DNA from: Brevibacillus_D fluminis_A
GTDB lineage: Bacteria > Bacillota > Bacilli > Brevibacillales > Brevibacillaceae
Assembly: GCF_052072235.1 (NCBI RefSeq)
Contig: NZ_CM125436.1
Coordinates: forward strand, 5,016,001 to 5,080,000
DNA: 64,000 nucleotides
Direction: 5' to 3'
Shown: positions 8,223 to 16,544 of the stretch, in pieces
Position numbering within the stretch: the stretch's first letter is position 1
Layout: each line of letters begins with the position of its first letter
Notes under the pieces: generated by a model
What the model was told of the DNA's origin: nothing
The model's input: only the letters and a program-made list of their open reading frames with translations
Database searches by the model: none
Position numbers and translations under genes: made by a program

Positions 8223-8987
8223 ATGAGTAAATTGAATGGGAAAATCGCATTCGTAACCGGCGCCAGCAGGGGGATCGGCCGGGGTATCGCACTGCGCTTG
8301 GCGGAAGAAGGCGCACTGGTCGCCGTGCATTATGGGAAAAGGCAACATGACGCAGAGGAAGTTGTGCGGCAGATTGAAAAAAACGGAGGCTCCGCTTTCG
8401 CGATCGGTGCGGACCTGGTCACGCTTGGCGGCATACGCGATTTATATGCCGCATTGGATGAGACTCTTCGGGAACGAACCGGGGATAGTCGGTTTGACAT
8501 TCTTGTGAATAACGCTGGCATCGGGCAAATATTGACCCTTCAGGAGGCCACGGAAGAGTCGTTTGATGAGGTGATGAGCATCAATGTCAAAGCCCCGCTT
8601 TTTGTCACCCAGCAGGCATTGCCTCGTCTCAAAGACGGCGGCCGCATCATCAACATATCGTCGTTTGTAACACGCGCAGCCTCCCCAAGCGTTTTCACCT
8701 ACAGCGTATCAAAAGGGGCGATCAACACATTCACGCTAGCCTTGGCCAAACAGCTGGGAAGTCGAAACATAACCGTAAACGCGATCCTGCCTGGCATTAT
8801 TAACACAGAAATGAATGCGGGTACGCTCCAAGATCCAAACGGCCAAAAATATGCCGCCAGCCTTTCTACCTTCAACCGTTGGGGAGAGCCGGAAGATGTA
8901 GCTGACATCGCTGCCTACCTTGCATCAGATGACAGTCGCTGGATCACCGGTCAATTGCTTGATGCAAGCGGCGGCTCTCATTTGTAA
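8223..8987 (+). CDS. Short-chain dehydrogenase/reductase
   Basis: NAD(P)-dependent oxidoreductase of the classical SDR type, 254 residues. The cofactor motif TGASRGIGRG is at about residues 13-22, NNAGIG near 98, the catalytic Ser in NISSF, and YSVSK supplies the catalytic Tyr-Lys. The C-terminus RWITGQLLDASGGSHL is typical of the family. An acidic or basic residue deciding NADH versus NADPH is not clear (the segment after beta-2 reads VHYGKRQ, favouring NADPH). Substrate unknown. It stands alone between the terminators at 8097 and 9003; AAGGAGATGAGAGC precedes the ATG. Confidence 0.9.
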   Translation: MSKLNGKIAFVTGASRGIGRGIALRLAEEGALVAVHYGKRQHDAEEVVRQIEKNGGSAFAIGADLVTLGGIRDLYAALDETLRERTGDSRFDILVNNAGIGQILTLQEATEESFDEVMSINVKAPLFVTQQALPRLKDGGRIINISSFVTRAASPSVFTYSVSKGAINTFTLALAKQLGSRNITVNAILPGIINTEMNAGTLQDPNGQKYAASLSTFNRWGEPEDVADIAAYLASDDSRWITGQLLDASGGSHL

Positions 8988-9002
8988 CGACATCGGAGTC
9001 GC

Positions 9003-9037
9003 TAAAGCAAAAGCAGCTAACCTGTGCGTTAGCTGCT
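9003..9037 (-). terminator. Terminator between convergent SDR and UMP kinase genes
   Basis: AGCAGCTAAC and GTTAGCTGCT form a 10-bp stem; on the minus strand the stem runs into TTTTGCTTT, and on the plus strand a weaker T-run follows, so it may work in both directions. Confidence 0.8.
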
Positions 9038-9047
9038 TGCGATATTT

Positions 9048-9785
9048 TTACGCCAGCTCCAGGTACGATTCCTGGCTGATCAGCGTTCCGATATTTTCTC
9101 CTTCACAAATCGCCTTCATCGAGCCTGGCTGGTCAAAATTGAAGACATGGATCGGCAGGCTGTAGTCGCGGGCCAAAATGAACGCAGACTGGTCCATGAC
9201 TTTCAAATTATGCTGCAGGACATCATTGTAATGAAGCGATTTGTATTTGCGGGCGTCGGCATCGTATTTCGGATCGGCGCTCAACACCCCGTCGACACCT
9301 TGCTTCGCGACCAGCAGCGCCTGGCAGCCAACCTCGATCGCACGCTGTACAGACGGATAATCGGTGGTCACGTAAGGCTGTCCATTTCCCCCGGCAAAAA
9401 TGACGATATACCCTTTTTCCAGATGATGGATTGCCCGCAGCCTGATGTACGGCTCCGCGACCGATGCCAGCGGAATCGCCGTCATGACACGGACTTCCTG
9501 CTCTGTTTTCGCCTTCAGAACGCCGCGCAGCATCAGGCTGTTGATGACCGTAGCCAACGTCCCGATATTATCGGCTTCGGCCCGCTCGATGCCCCAGTTT
9601 TCCGCCATATTGCCGCGAAAAATATTGCCGCCACCAATCACGACGCATACCTCGATCCCCATCTCCGCGACCGACATGATTTCCTTGGCAATATGCTCCA
9701 GACGCTCCGGTTCAAAGCCAAACTCGCTGTGCCCCGCAACAGCACCGCCGCTTAGTTTGATCAACACTCTCCTGTACCTGTTCAT
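9048..9785 (-). CDS. UMP kinase paralogue (PyrH-like)
   Basis: Amino-acid-kinase fold protein of 245 residues closely following UMP kinase: LIKLSGGAVAG at the N-terminus, VVIGGGNIFRG, RAIHHLEKGYIVIFAGG and KVMDQSAFILARDYSLPI. The usual UMP-binding loop (GTGNPYFTTDTAA in typical PyrH) is changed to GGNGQPYVTTDYPSVQRA. It also lies outside the rpsB-tsf-pyrH-frr cluster where canonical pyrH sits, so it is probably a second copy with altered specificity or regulation. AAGGGGG precedes ATG 9785. It is transcribed alone, convergent with the SDR gene. It may still phosphorylate UMP; the sequence cannot settle this. Confidence 0.85.
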   Translation of the reverse strand: MNRYRRVLIKLSGGAVAGHSEFGFEPERLEHIAKEIMSVAEMGIEVCVVIGGGNIFRGNMAENWGIERAEADNIGTLATVINSLMLRGVLKAKTEQEVRVMTAIPLASVAEPYIRLRAIHHLEKGYIVIFAGGNGQPYVTTDYPSVQRAIEVGCQALLVAKQGVDGVLSADPKYDADARKYKSLHYNDVLQHNLKVMDQSAFILARDYSLPIHVFNFDQPGSMKAICEGENIGTLISQESYLELA

Positions 9786-9833
9786 CCTGCGAACCCCCTT
9801 GCAAACTTGACTTGGCTGTCCTTATCAACCTTC

Positions 9834-9876
9834 AACAAAAAAAGAAACACCGAAGCAGCGAACGCTTCAGTGTTTT
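9834..9876 (-). terminator. Terminator of the panE-ispH-MFS-DUF4870 unit
   Basis: On the minus strand AAACACTGAAGC and GCTTCGGTGTTT form a stem with one mismatch, followed by CTTTTTTTG. The stop codon of the candidate small gene at 9867-9929 lies in the first arm. Confidence 0.85.
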
Positions 9877-9929
9877 GGAAGGAATGAGTATACGAGTTTT
9901 TTCGCCATTTGCTTCGCTTTGCCGCTCAT
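9867..9929 (-). CDS. Candidate 20-residue basic peptide
   Basis: Reads MSGKAKQMAKKLVYSFLPKH, then TGA. It has a good ribosome binding site, AGGGGTGA, 4 bp before the ATG at 9929, and a possible promoter upstream (TTGCAA-17-TAGAGT). The peptide has five Lys and no acidic residue, with an amphipathic look. Its stop codon falls inside the terminator stem. It follows the DUF4870 gene on the same strand. Conservation has not been checked, so it may be chance. Confidence 0.45.
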   Translation of the reverse strand: MSGKAKQMAKKLVYSFLPKH

Positions 9930-10024
9930 ACACTCACCCCTGTCTTTCGCATCGTTTTTTCCATTACTCACTCTAGCTGGTTCCATTCGGAATTGCAAGC
10001 CTTTTCACCAAAAACTTTCCCACA

Positions 10025-10345
10025 CTACCACTTATTAAAAAGCTGGATGCTGCCTATCAAAGGAAGCGGTTTGGCCAAGCCCTGGATCGCATTGATAATG
10101 CCGATGATTGCGAGGACGAAAATCAGCAGATTGCCGATCGGCACAATGATAAACCACCCGATGATCGGGATCAGCGTGCCGACGAAATTGACGACGAGGG
10201 CACCGAGAAACAAAACAAGTCCTTGGTTGGCATGATACATCGCAAATCTGGATTCACGCGCGGCCAGCATCGGGATGAAAAAGATCACATAAGCCAAAGC
10301 CGCGACCACTTTGTTCGCCTGAATATCTTGATAATCCGGTTCCAT
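10025..10345 (-). CDS. DUF4870-type small membrane protein, 106 aa
   Basis: Begins MEPDYQDIQANKVVAALAYV; three predicted membrane segments (about residues 10-28, 47-70 and 73-92). The pattern of an N-terminal helix, the MYHANQGLVLF motif and a final ILAIIGIINAIQG helix is typical of DUF4870 (Tic20-like) proteins of unknown function. GGGAGGT lies 7 bp before ATG 10345; longer frames to 10396 have no ribosome binding site. It is the fourth gene of the minus-strand unit panE-ispH-MFS-DUF4870. Confidence 0.85.
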   Translation of the reverse strand: MEPDYQDIQANKVVAALAYVIFFIPMLAARESRFAMYHANQGLVLFLGALVVNFVGTLIPIIGWFIIVPIGNLLIFVLAIIGIINAIQGLAKPLPLIGSIQLFNKW

Positions 10346-10392
10346 GCCTGCACCTCCCTGTTTCATTCTATGGGAGGGGGCTTGGGCTTCAT

Positions 10393-11592
10393 TCATTGCA
10401 TTTCGGTGATTTTGGCTTTTGTCCGCAGCTTGATCAACAGGAGCGGCACCAGTCCGATCATCGTGGCAATCCCAAAAAACGTGTATGTGTGAAGAATGCC
10501 GTACGTATCTTTAATGACGCCGCCGACCAGATTGCAAAACATCGATCCCAATCCAAGCCCCATCGAGCTGTACAACGTCAGCGCTGTTACCTGCAAGCTC
10601 GAAGGCGTGTTTTCGCGGACGAACTGTGCTGCGGTCGCCAAATAGAAGCCGACCGACAGGCCCTGGATGAAAAACATCGCGATCACCATCGTCGTAGTCG
10701 GCGCCGTGCTGTACCAGAACCAGCGAATGCCCGATGCGACAGCCGCGATCAAAATCGTCGTCTCCAATCCCCAGCGTCTCGCGAAATAACCTGCTACTTT
10801 CATAAAAGGCGCCTCGCTTCCCGCAAACAGCAGGAAAGCCACACCGATTCCGACCACCGTTCCGCCGATATGCTCGTAATAGAGCGAAAACCAGGTGTTG
10901 TTCGCATTGATCGGCCCGAAGATGAAAAAGGCCCCCAGCAAAAACAAGACGAACCGCGGCATCCGTACAAGCTCCCCGATGCCGTTGAAAATGCTTCCGT
11001 TCACCCTCACATTCTCGCCTTCATCGCTCATCCCGCGCAAAAATACGATCGCCAGCACGGTTGCAGCCGCGAAAAAGAAAAAGATGGCGTGCGGCCCCCA
11101 TGAGCGAATGGCATACCCCGTCACCAACGTGGCGATCGCATAGCCAACCGATCCCCACAGACGCAGGTTGCCGAATTGCATGTTTTGCTGTTTCGCGAAG
11201 TTGAGCGCGATGCTGTCGTTGATCGGGATGACCGCGCATTGAAACAAGGAAAAAAGCGAAAACACCACCACGACCCAGGCAAATGTGGAAATCTGGGTGA
11301 ACAGCAGCGAAATGGCGGAGGATGCCAGCAGCGCCAGCATCAAAATCGGTCTTCGCACGCGGAGCTTGTCGCAAAGCATCCCCCAGATCGGCTGCGCAAA
11401 AATCGAGATGATCGGCGTAATCGAACTGATCGTCCCGATTTGCGTGCCGCTAAGCCCAATCGATTGGTAATACTGAGCCATGAGCGGAAAAAATGAGCCT
11501 GTTCCGTAGTAAATGAACAGATACAGGCCAATGATCGACATGTACGAGCGTTTCGCCTCCGTACGTATCTCGCCCGTTGCCAAACTGGGCAT
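10393..11592 (-). CDS. MFS transporter, LacY/3-phenylpropionate-like group
   Basis: A 399-residue integral membrane protein with about twelve hydrophobic segments. The N-terminal half has YYGTGSFFPLMAQYYQSIGL and the loop WGMLCDKLRVRRP, the MFS loop 2-3 signature. The overall pattern resembles the MFS_1-like/PPP family (YwbF-type) permeases. Substrate unknown. GGGAGGT precedes ATG 11592. The gene lies 16 bp downstream of ispH, so co-transcription is likely, though a functional link to isoprenoid synthesis is not evident. Confidence 0.85.
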   Translation of the reverse strand: MPSLATGEIRTEAKRSYMSIIGLYLFIYYGTGSFFPLMAQYYQSIGLSGTQIGTISSITPIISIFAQPIWGMLCDKLRVRRPILMLALLASSAISLLFTQISTFAWVVVVFSLFSLFQCAVIPINDSIALNFAKQQNMQFGNLRLWGSVGYAIATLVTGYAIRSWGPHAIFFFFAAATVLAIVFLRGMSDEGENVRVNGSIFNGIGELVRMPRFVLFLLGAFFIFGPINANNTWFSLYYEHIGGTVVGIGVAFLLFAGSEAPFMKVAGYFARRWGLETTILIAAVASGIRWFWYSTAPTTTMVIAMFFIQGLSVGFYLATAAQFVRENTPSSLQVTALTLYSSMGLGLGSMFCNLVGGVIKDTYGILHTYTFFGIATMIGLVPLLLIKLRTKAKITEMQ

Positions 11593-11608
11593 ATGGAATG
11601 ACCTCCCG

Positions 11609-12544
11609 CTATTTTACCGTGGGCAAAATTTTCTTCATGTTAACCGTCCGAACCTTTTCCCATGTGGCCGGATTTTGCTCATCAAACTGCTCCAGGAATG
11701 CGATGACTTCTTTCGTCAATGGCGTCGGCGTCGAGGCCCCCGATGTCACCGCCACCTTGGTCTTCCCTTTCAGCCATTCGATGTCCAATTCGGACAGATC
11801 GGAGATGCGGTGAGACGGGACGTTTGCGATTTCTTCGGCAACCTGTGCCAGCCGGTTGCTGTTGTTGCTGCGCGGATCGCCGACGACAATGCACAGCTGT
11901 GCATCGCCCGCCTGCTCCGCAACCGCCTCCTGGCGCACCTGTGTCGCCAGGCAAATCTCGTTGTGCACTTCCACGGTCGGGAACTTTTTGATGATCGCGT
12001 CCATCAGATGCTTCACGTCCCATTGGCTCATCGTCGTCTGGTTGGTCACGATCAGCTTATCCGATGGCAGCGAGAGCGCCTCCACCTCGTCGAGCGTCTG
12101 TACCAGATGCACATGGTCTGGCGCGATGCCGATCGCCCCCTCCGGCTCCGGGTGCCCTTTTTTCCCGATGTAGATCACGTGGTAGCCTTCTTCTTTCTTT
12201 TCACGGATCAGATCGTGCGTTTTCGTGACGTCCGGGCAGGTCGCATCGACGACCGTCAACCCTTTGTCACGCGCTTTTTTACGCACCTCCGGCGAAACGC
12301 CGTGCGCGGTGAAGATGACGGTACCCTCGTCGATTTTATCGAGCAGCGCCAGCCTGTCTTCCCCGTCCAGCGTAATGATTCCTTGCTGTTCAAAAGAATC
12401 CACCACATGCGCATTATGCACGATCATGCCCAAAATGTGGATCGGCCGGGGCAGATCAAAATTTTGCGCCGTTTTCAGCGCCAGAACCATCGCGTCCACA
12501 ACGCCGTAGCAGTAGCCGCGCGGGGAGATTTTAATGACCTCCAT
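11609..12544 (-). CDS. ispH: 4-hydroxy-3-methylbut-2-enyl diphosphate reductase
   Basis: Last enzyme of the MEP (non-mevalonate) isoprenoid pathway; reduces HMBPP to IPP and DMAPP with an iron-sulfur cluster. The three cluster cysteines are present: GYCYGV (Cys12), DATCPDV (about residue 100) and NEICLAT (about 195). The substrate-binding TNQTTMSQ and GDPRSNNSNRL motifs are also visible. The product is 311 residues from ATG 12544; the GTG 9 bases earlier is part of the ribosome binding site AGAGGTGG. It sits between panE (19-bp gap) and the MFS gene. Confidence 0.95.
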   Translation of the reverse strand: MEVIKISPRGYCYGVVDAMVLALKTAQNFDLPRPIHILGMIVHNAHVVDSFEQQGIITLDGEDRLALLDKIDEGTVIFTAHGVSPEVRKKARDKGLTVVDATCPDVTKTHDLIREKKEEGYHVIYIGKKGHPEPEGAIGIAPDHVHLVQTLDEVEALSLPSDKLIVTNQTTMSQWDVKHLMDAIIKKFPTVEVHNEICLATQVRQEAVAEQAGDAQLCIVVGDPRSNNSNRLAQVAEEIANVPSHRISDLSELDIEWLKGKTKVAVTSGASTPTPLTKEVIAFLEQFDEQNPATWEKVRTVNMKKILPTVK

Positions 12545-12563
12545 GGTTTCCACCTCTTCTTCC

Positions 12564-13487
12564 TTATAAAAGGGAACGATTGATTTCGTACACCTTCAGC
12601 TTGTTGTAGATCGTTCGCAAAAGCGGCGCTTCCACGCTGTTTTGCTTGGCTAAATCCAGCAAATATCCTTGCAAATGGTCTGCTTCCACCGGCTGGCCTT
12701 TTTCCATATCGCGCAGCATGGAGGATTTGACCGCATACCCTTGCTTGTTGAACACTTTCATATGACGCTCCACGATGTCATCGGCAAGCGACGCGCCTGA
12801 CTTGCGCATGATGGCCGCCACTTCCTCAAAAAGCTGCTGCGTCAAGGCCACCCCATCGGCCGCATCGCGGATCGGCCCTACTGCCGAATTCATCAGCGTG
12901 GTCATGCCGGACAGCGTCGTGATGAACAAATATTTGTGCCACATCTCGCGCTGGATGTTATCGCTCGCACGGTACGAAGCGTTCGCTCCGGCAAAAAGCT
13001 GTGCAAGCTGTTCCATCCGCTGCGAGCTTCCGCCGGTCCATTCCCCGTACAGCATCTCGTGCACCGGGCTCGTTTGGATGACATCGCCTTCCGCGTTGAG
13101 CGTAGACTCGATGAAGCACAGCCCGCCGAGGACCCGCTCGCTGCCGAACGCTTCCTGCAAAGCGGCCACATGCGCCATTCCGTTCAATAACGGAAGAACC
13201 ATCGTGTTTTCTCCAACGTATGGGCGAATCGATTCCACACCATCGGCAAAATGATACGCCTTCATCGTCAAAATCACCAAATCAAACGGCTCTGCAGCTT
13301 CTCCGGCCACCAGCAGCTTGGGCACAAATGAAAAGTCGCCGTGAATGCTTTTGATGATCAGCCCGCGTTCTTCCAGCTGCTGTTTCCGCCGCTCACGGAC
13401 AAGAAACGTGACGTCCGCCCCTTTTTCCACAAGCCGTCCGCCGAAATAACCGCCAACCGCTCCCGCTCCCAGTACCAACACTTTCAT
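12564..13487 (-). CDS. panE: 2-dehydropantoate 2-reductase family (ketopantoate reductase)
   Basis: NADPH-dependent enzyme of the PanE/ApbA family, which makes pantoate for coenzyme A. The 307-residue protein starts MKVLVLGAGAVGGYFGG (Rossmann motif GAGAVGGYFG). The motif LTMKAYH (usual LTKAYD-like) near residue 80 and LNGMAH match the family, and the C-terminal domain is helical. GGGGGAG precedes ATG 13487; a longer frame to 13592 has no ribosome binding site. Bacillota often carry several paralogues, so the exact substrate is less certain than the fold. First gene of the unit. Confidence 0.85.
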   Translation of the reverse strand: MKVLVLGAGAVGGYFGGRLVEKGADVTFLVRERRKQQLEERGLIIKSIHGDFSFVPKLLVAGEAAEPFDLVILTMKAYHFADGVESIRPYVGENTMVLPLLNGMAHVAALQEAFGSERVLGGLCFIESTLNAEGDVIQTSPVHEMLYGEWTGGSSQRMEQLAQLFAGANASYRASDNIQREMWHKYLFITTLSGMTTLMNSAVGPIRDAADGVALTQQLFEEVAAIMRKSGASLADDIVERHMKVFNKQGYAVKSSMLRDMEKGQPVEADHLQGYLLDLAKQNSVEAPLLRTIYNKLKVYEINRSLL

Positions 13488-13542
13488 GGATGGAACTCCC
13501 CCGCTCTCTTTTGCTTTTATTACGAACGAATTCTGCTCCTTC

Positions 13543-13571
13543 ATTGTAGTGGAAAACCCGACTGACGCCAA
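13543..13571 (-). promoter_or_regulatory. Promoter of panE unit
   Basis: On the minus strand TTGGCG (13566-13571) and TACAAT (13543-13548) are 17 bp apart, about 55 bp upstream of the panE start. Confidence 0.6.
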
Positions 13572-13626
13572 GCGTGAGAGACATCCAGCCATCTTTGAGG
13601 AAAGTCGAAAATTGGTTACGTTTTCA

Positions 13627-13643
13627 TGTTAACTTTTCTAACA
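13627..13643 (+). promoter_or_regulatory. GlnR/TnrA operator upstream of glutamine synthetase
   Basis: TGTTAACTTTTCTAACA matches the GlnR/TnrA consensus TGTNA-N7-TNACA at every fixed base. It is centred about 62 bp upstream of the likely transcript start. A degenerate second copy (ATTGACACATTTCGACA, 13660-13676) overlaps the -35, centre to centre 33 bp, about three helical turns, as expected for two dimers on one face. Confidence 0.85.
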
Positions 13644-13660
13644 TTTTTACGTAAATATTA

Positions 13661-13690
13661 TTGACACATTTCGACATCGCTTACTATAAT
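13661..13690 (+). promoter_or_regulatory. Promoter of glutamine synthetase
   Basis: Perfect TTGACA (13661-13666) and TATAAT (13685-13690), 18 bp apart. Confidence 0.9.
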
Positions 13691-13737
13691 ACCAGTATCG
13701 AAACCGTGACAATACGAAGATGGAGAGTGGGATCATC

Positions 13738-15156
13738 ATGGGAGTTAGCGACATTTTGACCTTGATTCAAGAAAAGAACGTGGAATACGTTGATTTCCGC
13801 ATCGTCGACATGCTTGGACGCGAGCATCACATCACCGTTCCCGGCTATGCAGTCGATGAGAGCACATTTGAGAACGGCGTTGCGTTTGACAGTTCCAGCC
13901 TGGTCGGATACAAAAGCATCGAAGAGAGCGACATGGTCATGATGCCGGATACATCCAGCGCCTATATCGATCCTTTTACAGAACGGGTTACCCTCAATAT
14001 CGTTTGCGACATCCTGAACCCGGACGGCACGCCTTACGACCGCGATCCGCGCAGCGTAGCCAAAAAAGCGGAGAAGCATTTGCAGGACATCGGTTTGGCG
14101 ACAGCCGCTTACTTTGGACCTGAATCCGAGTTCTTCATTTTTGACAATGTGCGTTACGCTTCCGGCATGTCCGGTTCCTTTTATCAGATCGAGTCCAGCG
14201 AAGCTTGCTGGAACACGGGCGCAGAAGGCCAAAACCTGGGCTACAAAGTGCGCAACAAAGGCGGCTACGTGCCTGTCCAGCCTACTGACACCCAAGTGGA
14301 TCTGCGCAACGAAATGTGCACCCTGCTGAGCCAAGCCGGAATCAAGGTAGAGCGGCATCACCATGAAGTGGCGACAGCCGGCCAAGGCGAAATCAACTTC
14401 CGCTTCGATACGTTGACCAAAACAGCAGACAATTTGCAGTTGTTCAAATACATCGTCCGCAACGTCGCAGCCAAGCACGGCAAAACAGCGACCTTCATGC
14501 CAAAGCCAATCGTCGGCGACAACGGAAGCGGCATGCACGTACACCAAAGCTTGTTCAACGGCGACACCCCGCTGTTTTTTGACAAAGAAGGCTATGCCAA
14601 CCTGAGCGAAATGGCGCTTTATTACATCGGCGGCTTGCTGCACCACGCACCTGCCCTGATCGCGTTGACCAACCCGAGCACCAACTCGTTCAAACGCCTT
14701 GTGCCAGGCTACGAAGCGCCGGTTAACCTGGTGTTCTCGAAAGGAAACCGCTCCGCTGCGATCCGCATCCCAGTGGCTGCCGTAACGCCGAAAGCATCCC
14801 GCGTCGAGTTCCGTACGCCGGATTCCACCGCAAACCCGTACCTCGCGTTTGCCGCCATGTTGATGGCGGGTCTCGACGGCATCAAGCGCAAGCTCGACCC
14901 TCGTGAACTGGGCTTCGGTCCTTACGACAAAAACATTTACGATCTGTCCGACGCGGAGAAAGAATCGATCAAGAGCGCGCCGGCATCTCTGGGCGATGCC
15001 TTGAACGCACTGGCTGCCGACCACGAATTCCTGCTTGAAGGCGGCGTCTTCACCAAAGACATGATCGACAACTGGATCAGCCTGAAGCGCGGTGAAATTC
15101 AACAAGTGGAGCGTACCGTTTCGCCGAAAGAGTATGAGCTGTATTACGATCTGTAA
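13738..15156 (+). CDS. glnA: Type I glutamine synthetase, GSI-beta subtype
   Basis: Forms glutamine from glutamate, ammonia and ATP as a cytosolic dodecamer. The 472 residues match the beta subtype in length (E. coli 469; Bacillus GSI-alpha 444) and sequence: GKTATFMPKPIVGDNGSGMH, GLLHHAPALIALTNPSTNSF, KRLVPGYEAPVNLV, the RIPV segment, and the end YELYYDL. The adenylylation loop reads DKNIYDLSDAE with Tyr401 where E. coli has the modified Tyr397. ATG 13738 follows GGAGAGTGGG; an upstream in-frame ATG at 13720 has no such site. The gene is monocistronic, between a GlnR/TnrA box and a strong terminator. No glnR or glnE is nearby. Confidence 0.93.
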   Translation: MGVSDILTLIQEKNVEYVDFRIVDMLGREHHITVPGYAVDESTFENGVAFDSSSLVGYKSIEESDMVMMPDTSSAYIDPFTERVTLNIVCDILNPDGTPYDRDPRSVAKKAEKHLQDIGLATAAYFGPESEFFIFDNVRYASGMSGSFYQIESSEACWNTGAEGQNLGYKVRNKGGYVPVQPTDTQVDLRNEMCTLLSQAGIKVERHHHEVATAGQGEINFRFDTLTKTADNLQLFKYIVRNVAAKHGKTATFMPKPIVGDNGSGMHVHQSLFNGDTPLFFDKEGYANLSEMALYYIGGLLHHAPALIALTNPSTNSFKRLVPGYEAPVNLVFSKGNRSAAIRIPVAAVTPKASRVEFRTPDSTANPYLAFAAMLMAGLDGIKRKLDPRELGFGPYDKNIYDLSDAEKESIKSAPASLGDALNALAADHEFLLEGGVFTKDMIDNWISLKRGEIQQVERTVSPKEYELYYDL

Positions 15157-15258
15157 GGGGTAAATTTGCGTGAAAACGCATATTTATCAATGAGTTTTGC
15201 GGAAAACCTGGCTACGCCAAGCTTTTTGGTGGGGGCCGCGGTTGCACTTATTTGTACA

Positions 15259-15295
15259 AAAAAGAGGCCCTTCTCACTCGAGAGGGCCCTTTTTA
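15259..15295 (+). terminator. Terminator of glutamine synthetase gene
   Basis: GGCCCTTCTC and GAGAGGGCCC pair around a short loop, followed by TTTTT; about 105 bp past the stop codon. Confidence 0.88.
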
Positions 15296-15405
15296 CATTG
15301 GCGGAAACTTTAACTAAATCATAAAAAATGGAAGCATAAAAAAGATGTCATCTACGTTAAAATGAATATAATATAGTATCTAGTTTAAAAAGGGGGGTAT
15401 TGAAG

Positions 15406-15606
15406 ATGCCACTCTGGGTATTTATGATAATTGCCTTCGGCGGCTTGTTCGGTATAGGCTATATGCTTGACATCATTACCAAAAGAAGAAAAACCGCATA
15501 TGACATTCAAACATCCTCGAAAAACCTTTCTCCTTTTAACAGAGTCTATACAGAAACACTTCTGAACGAAATCGGAAAAGACATGCAGCACAATGGACAT
15601 AATTAA
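15406..15606 (+). CDS. Small membrane protein, 66 aa
   Basis: Starts MPLWVFMIIAFGGLFGIGYM, one transmembrane helix with Gly-rich face, followed by a basic KRRK stop-transfer segment and a polar tail of about 37 residues. The family is not recognised. GGGGGGT ends 7 bp before ATG 15406; the TTG at 15400 is too close. An AT-rich promoter region (TATAAT-like at 15367-15372) precedes it and a strong terminator follows directly, so it is a genuine monocistronic gene. Confidence 0.75.
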   Translation: MPLWVFMIIAFGGLFGIGYMLDIITKRRKTAYDIQTSSKNLSPFNRVYTETLLNEIGKDMQHNGHN

Positions 15607-15636
15607 AGAAGGCGACCTGCGTCGCCTTCTTTTTTA
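15606..15636 (+). terminator. Terminator after small membrane protein gene
   Basis: AGAAGGCGAC and GTCGCCTTCT with a short loop, followed by TTTTTT. Confidence 0.92.
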
Positions 15637-15809
15637 TTCGACAGAACTTGTCCACGTATCGTAAATTCCGTCAAACGCAAACAGTTCGTAAAACCCGTCG
15701 GCCTAAGCGATCGCCACTTTCTGCCTCGCCCTCATAAAAACCGAAACCATCTGGAACAATATAAGAGGTCCTTTACGGAACAAACTTTTGAATAAAGTAG
15801 TGATACTTG

Positions 15810-16514
15810 ATGAGTCGTATGATCCATTCTCTTTTGCCGCGAGCGATCGCGATCGGTCTGCTTGTTTCCCTCGCGCATTTTACGATCGGGTTCCCCGCTG
15901 CCCATGCGGAACCATCGCTGCCGATTGTTGCTGATCAAAGTCTTTATTCCATCGAGGTGCGCCCGTTGAAGCACCAGCTGATCGTGCGGAAACAAGGGCT
16001 GAAAATAAAGGCTTATCCGATTGCTGTCGGCAACCCGTCCACCCCTACGCCTGTGGGAGAGTACATCGTCATCTACAAAGGGAAAAACTGGGGCCCGTCG
16101 TTCGGGCCAAGGTGGCTGGGCTTAAACGTCCCTTGGGGAATATACGGCATACATGGAACGAACCAACCGCATTCAATCGGGCAGCATCTAAGCCACGGCT
16201 GCATCCGGATGCGAAACAAGGATGTCACAGAACTGTTCGATATGATCCCGATCGGCACGAAAGTCACGATTTATGGGCATGTGTTGGGGGACCCGGGACG
16301 TCATCCACGGCGTTTAGCCCAAGGGGATGTCGGCGGCGATGTGCAGCTGATTCAATCCCGCTTGAAAAGTGCCGGCTATTTTAACGGGACGTGTGACGGA
16401 AAGTTTGGCCCGAGCACAACCGCCGCCCTGAAAAAGTTTCAGGCTGACCATCATTTGGCCCGCAATGGCGTCGTTTCGGTCAAAGTGTACGAAGCGCTGG
16501 GATTGATCGAGTGA
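15810..16514 (+). CDS. L,D-transpeptidase with peptidoglycan-binding domain
   Basis: Exported cell-wall enzyme, 234 residues. An N-terminal signal segment ends in AAHA (about residue 34). The YkuD catalytic domain covers about residues 43-165, with the active-site pattern GIHGTN followed by SHGCIRM, the Cys being the nucleophile. A C-terminal PG_binding_1 domain follows (VQLIQSRLKSAGYFNGTCDG, KKFQADHHL). Members make 3-3 cross-links or act on spore or cell-wall peptidoglycan. The usual order is LysM or none before YkuD, so a C-terminal binding domain is a variant layout. No strong ribosome binding site is seen; ATG 15819 is an alternative start. Confidence 0.9.
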   Translation: MSRMIHSLLPRAIAIGLLVSLAHFTIGFPAAHAEPSLPIVADQSLYSIEVRPLKHQLIVRKQGLKIKAYPIAVGNPSTPTPVGEYIVIYKGKNWGPSFGPRWLGLNVPWGIYGIHGTNQPHSIGQHLSHGCIRMRNKDVTELFDMIPIGTKVTIYGHVLGDPGRHPRRLAQGDVGGDVQLIQSRLKSAGYFNGTCDGKFGPSTTAALKKFQADHHLARNGVVSVKVYEALGLIE

Positions 16515-16544
16515 GGCTGTGCATCACCAATTGCCAGAACAACA

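Noticed and set aside
13684..15105. A 473-codon open frame antisense to glutamine synthetase
   Set aside because: It spans the glnA promoter and coding region in reverse and has no protein features.
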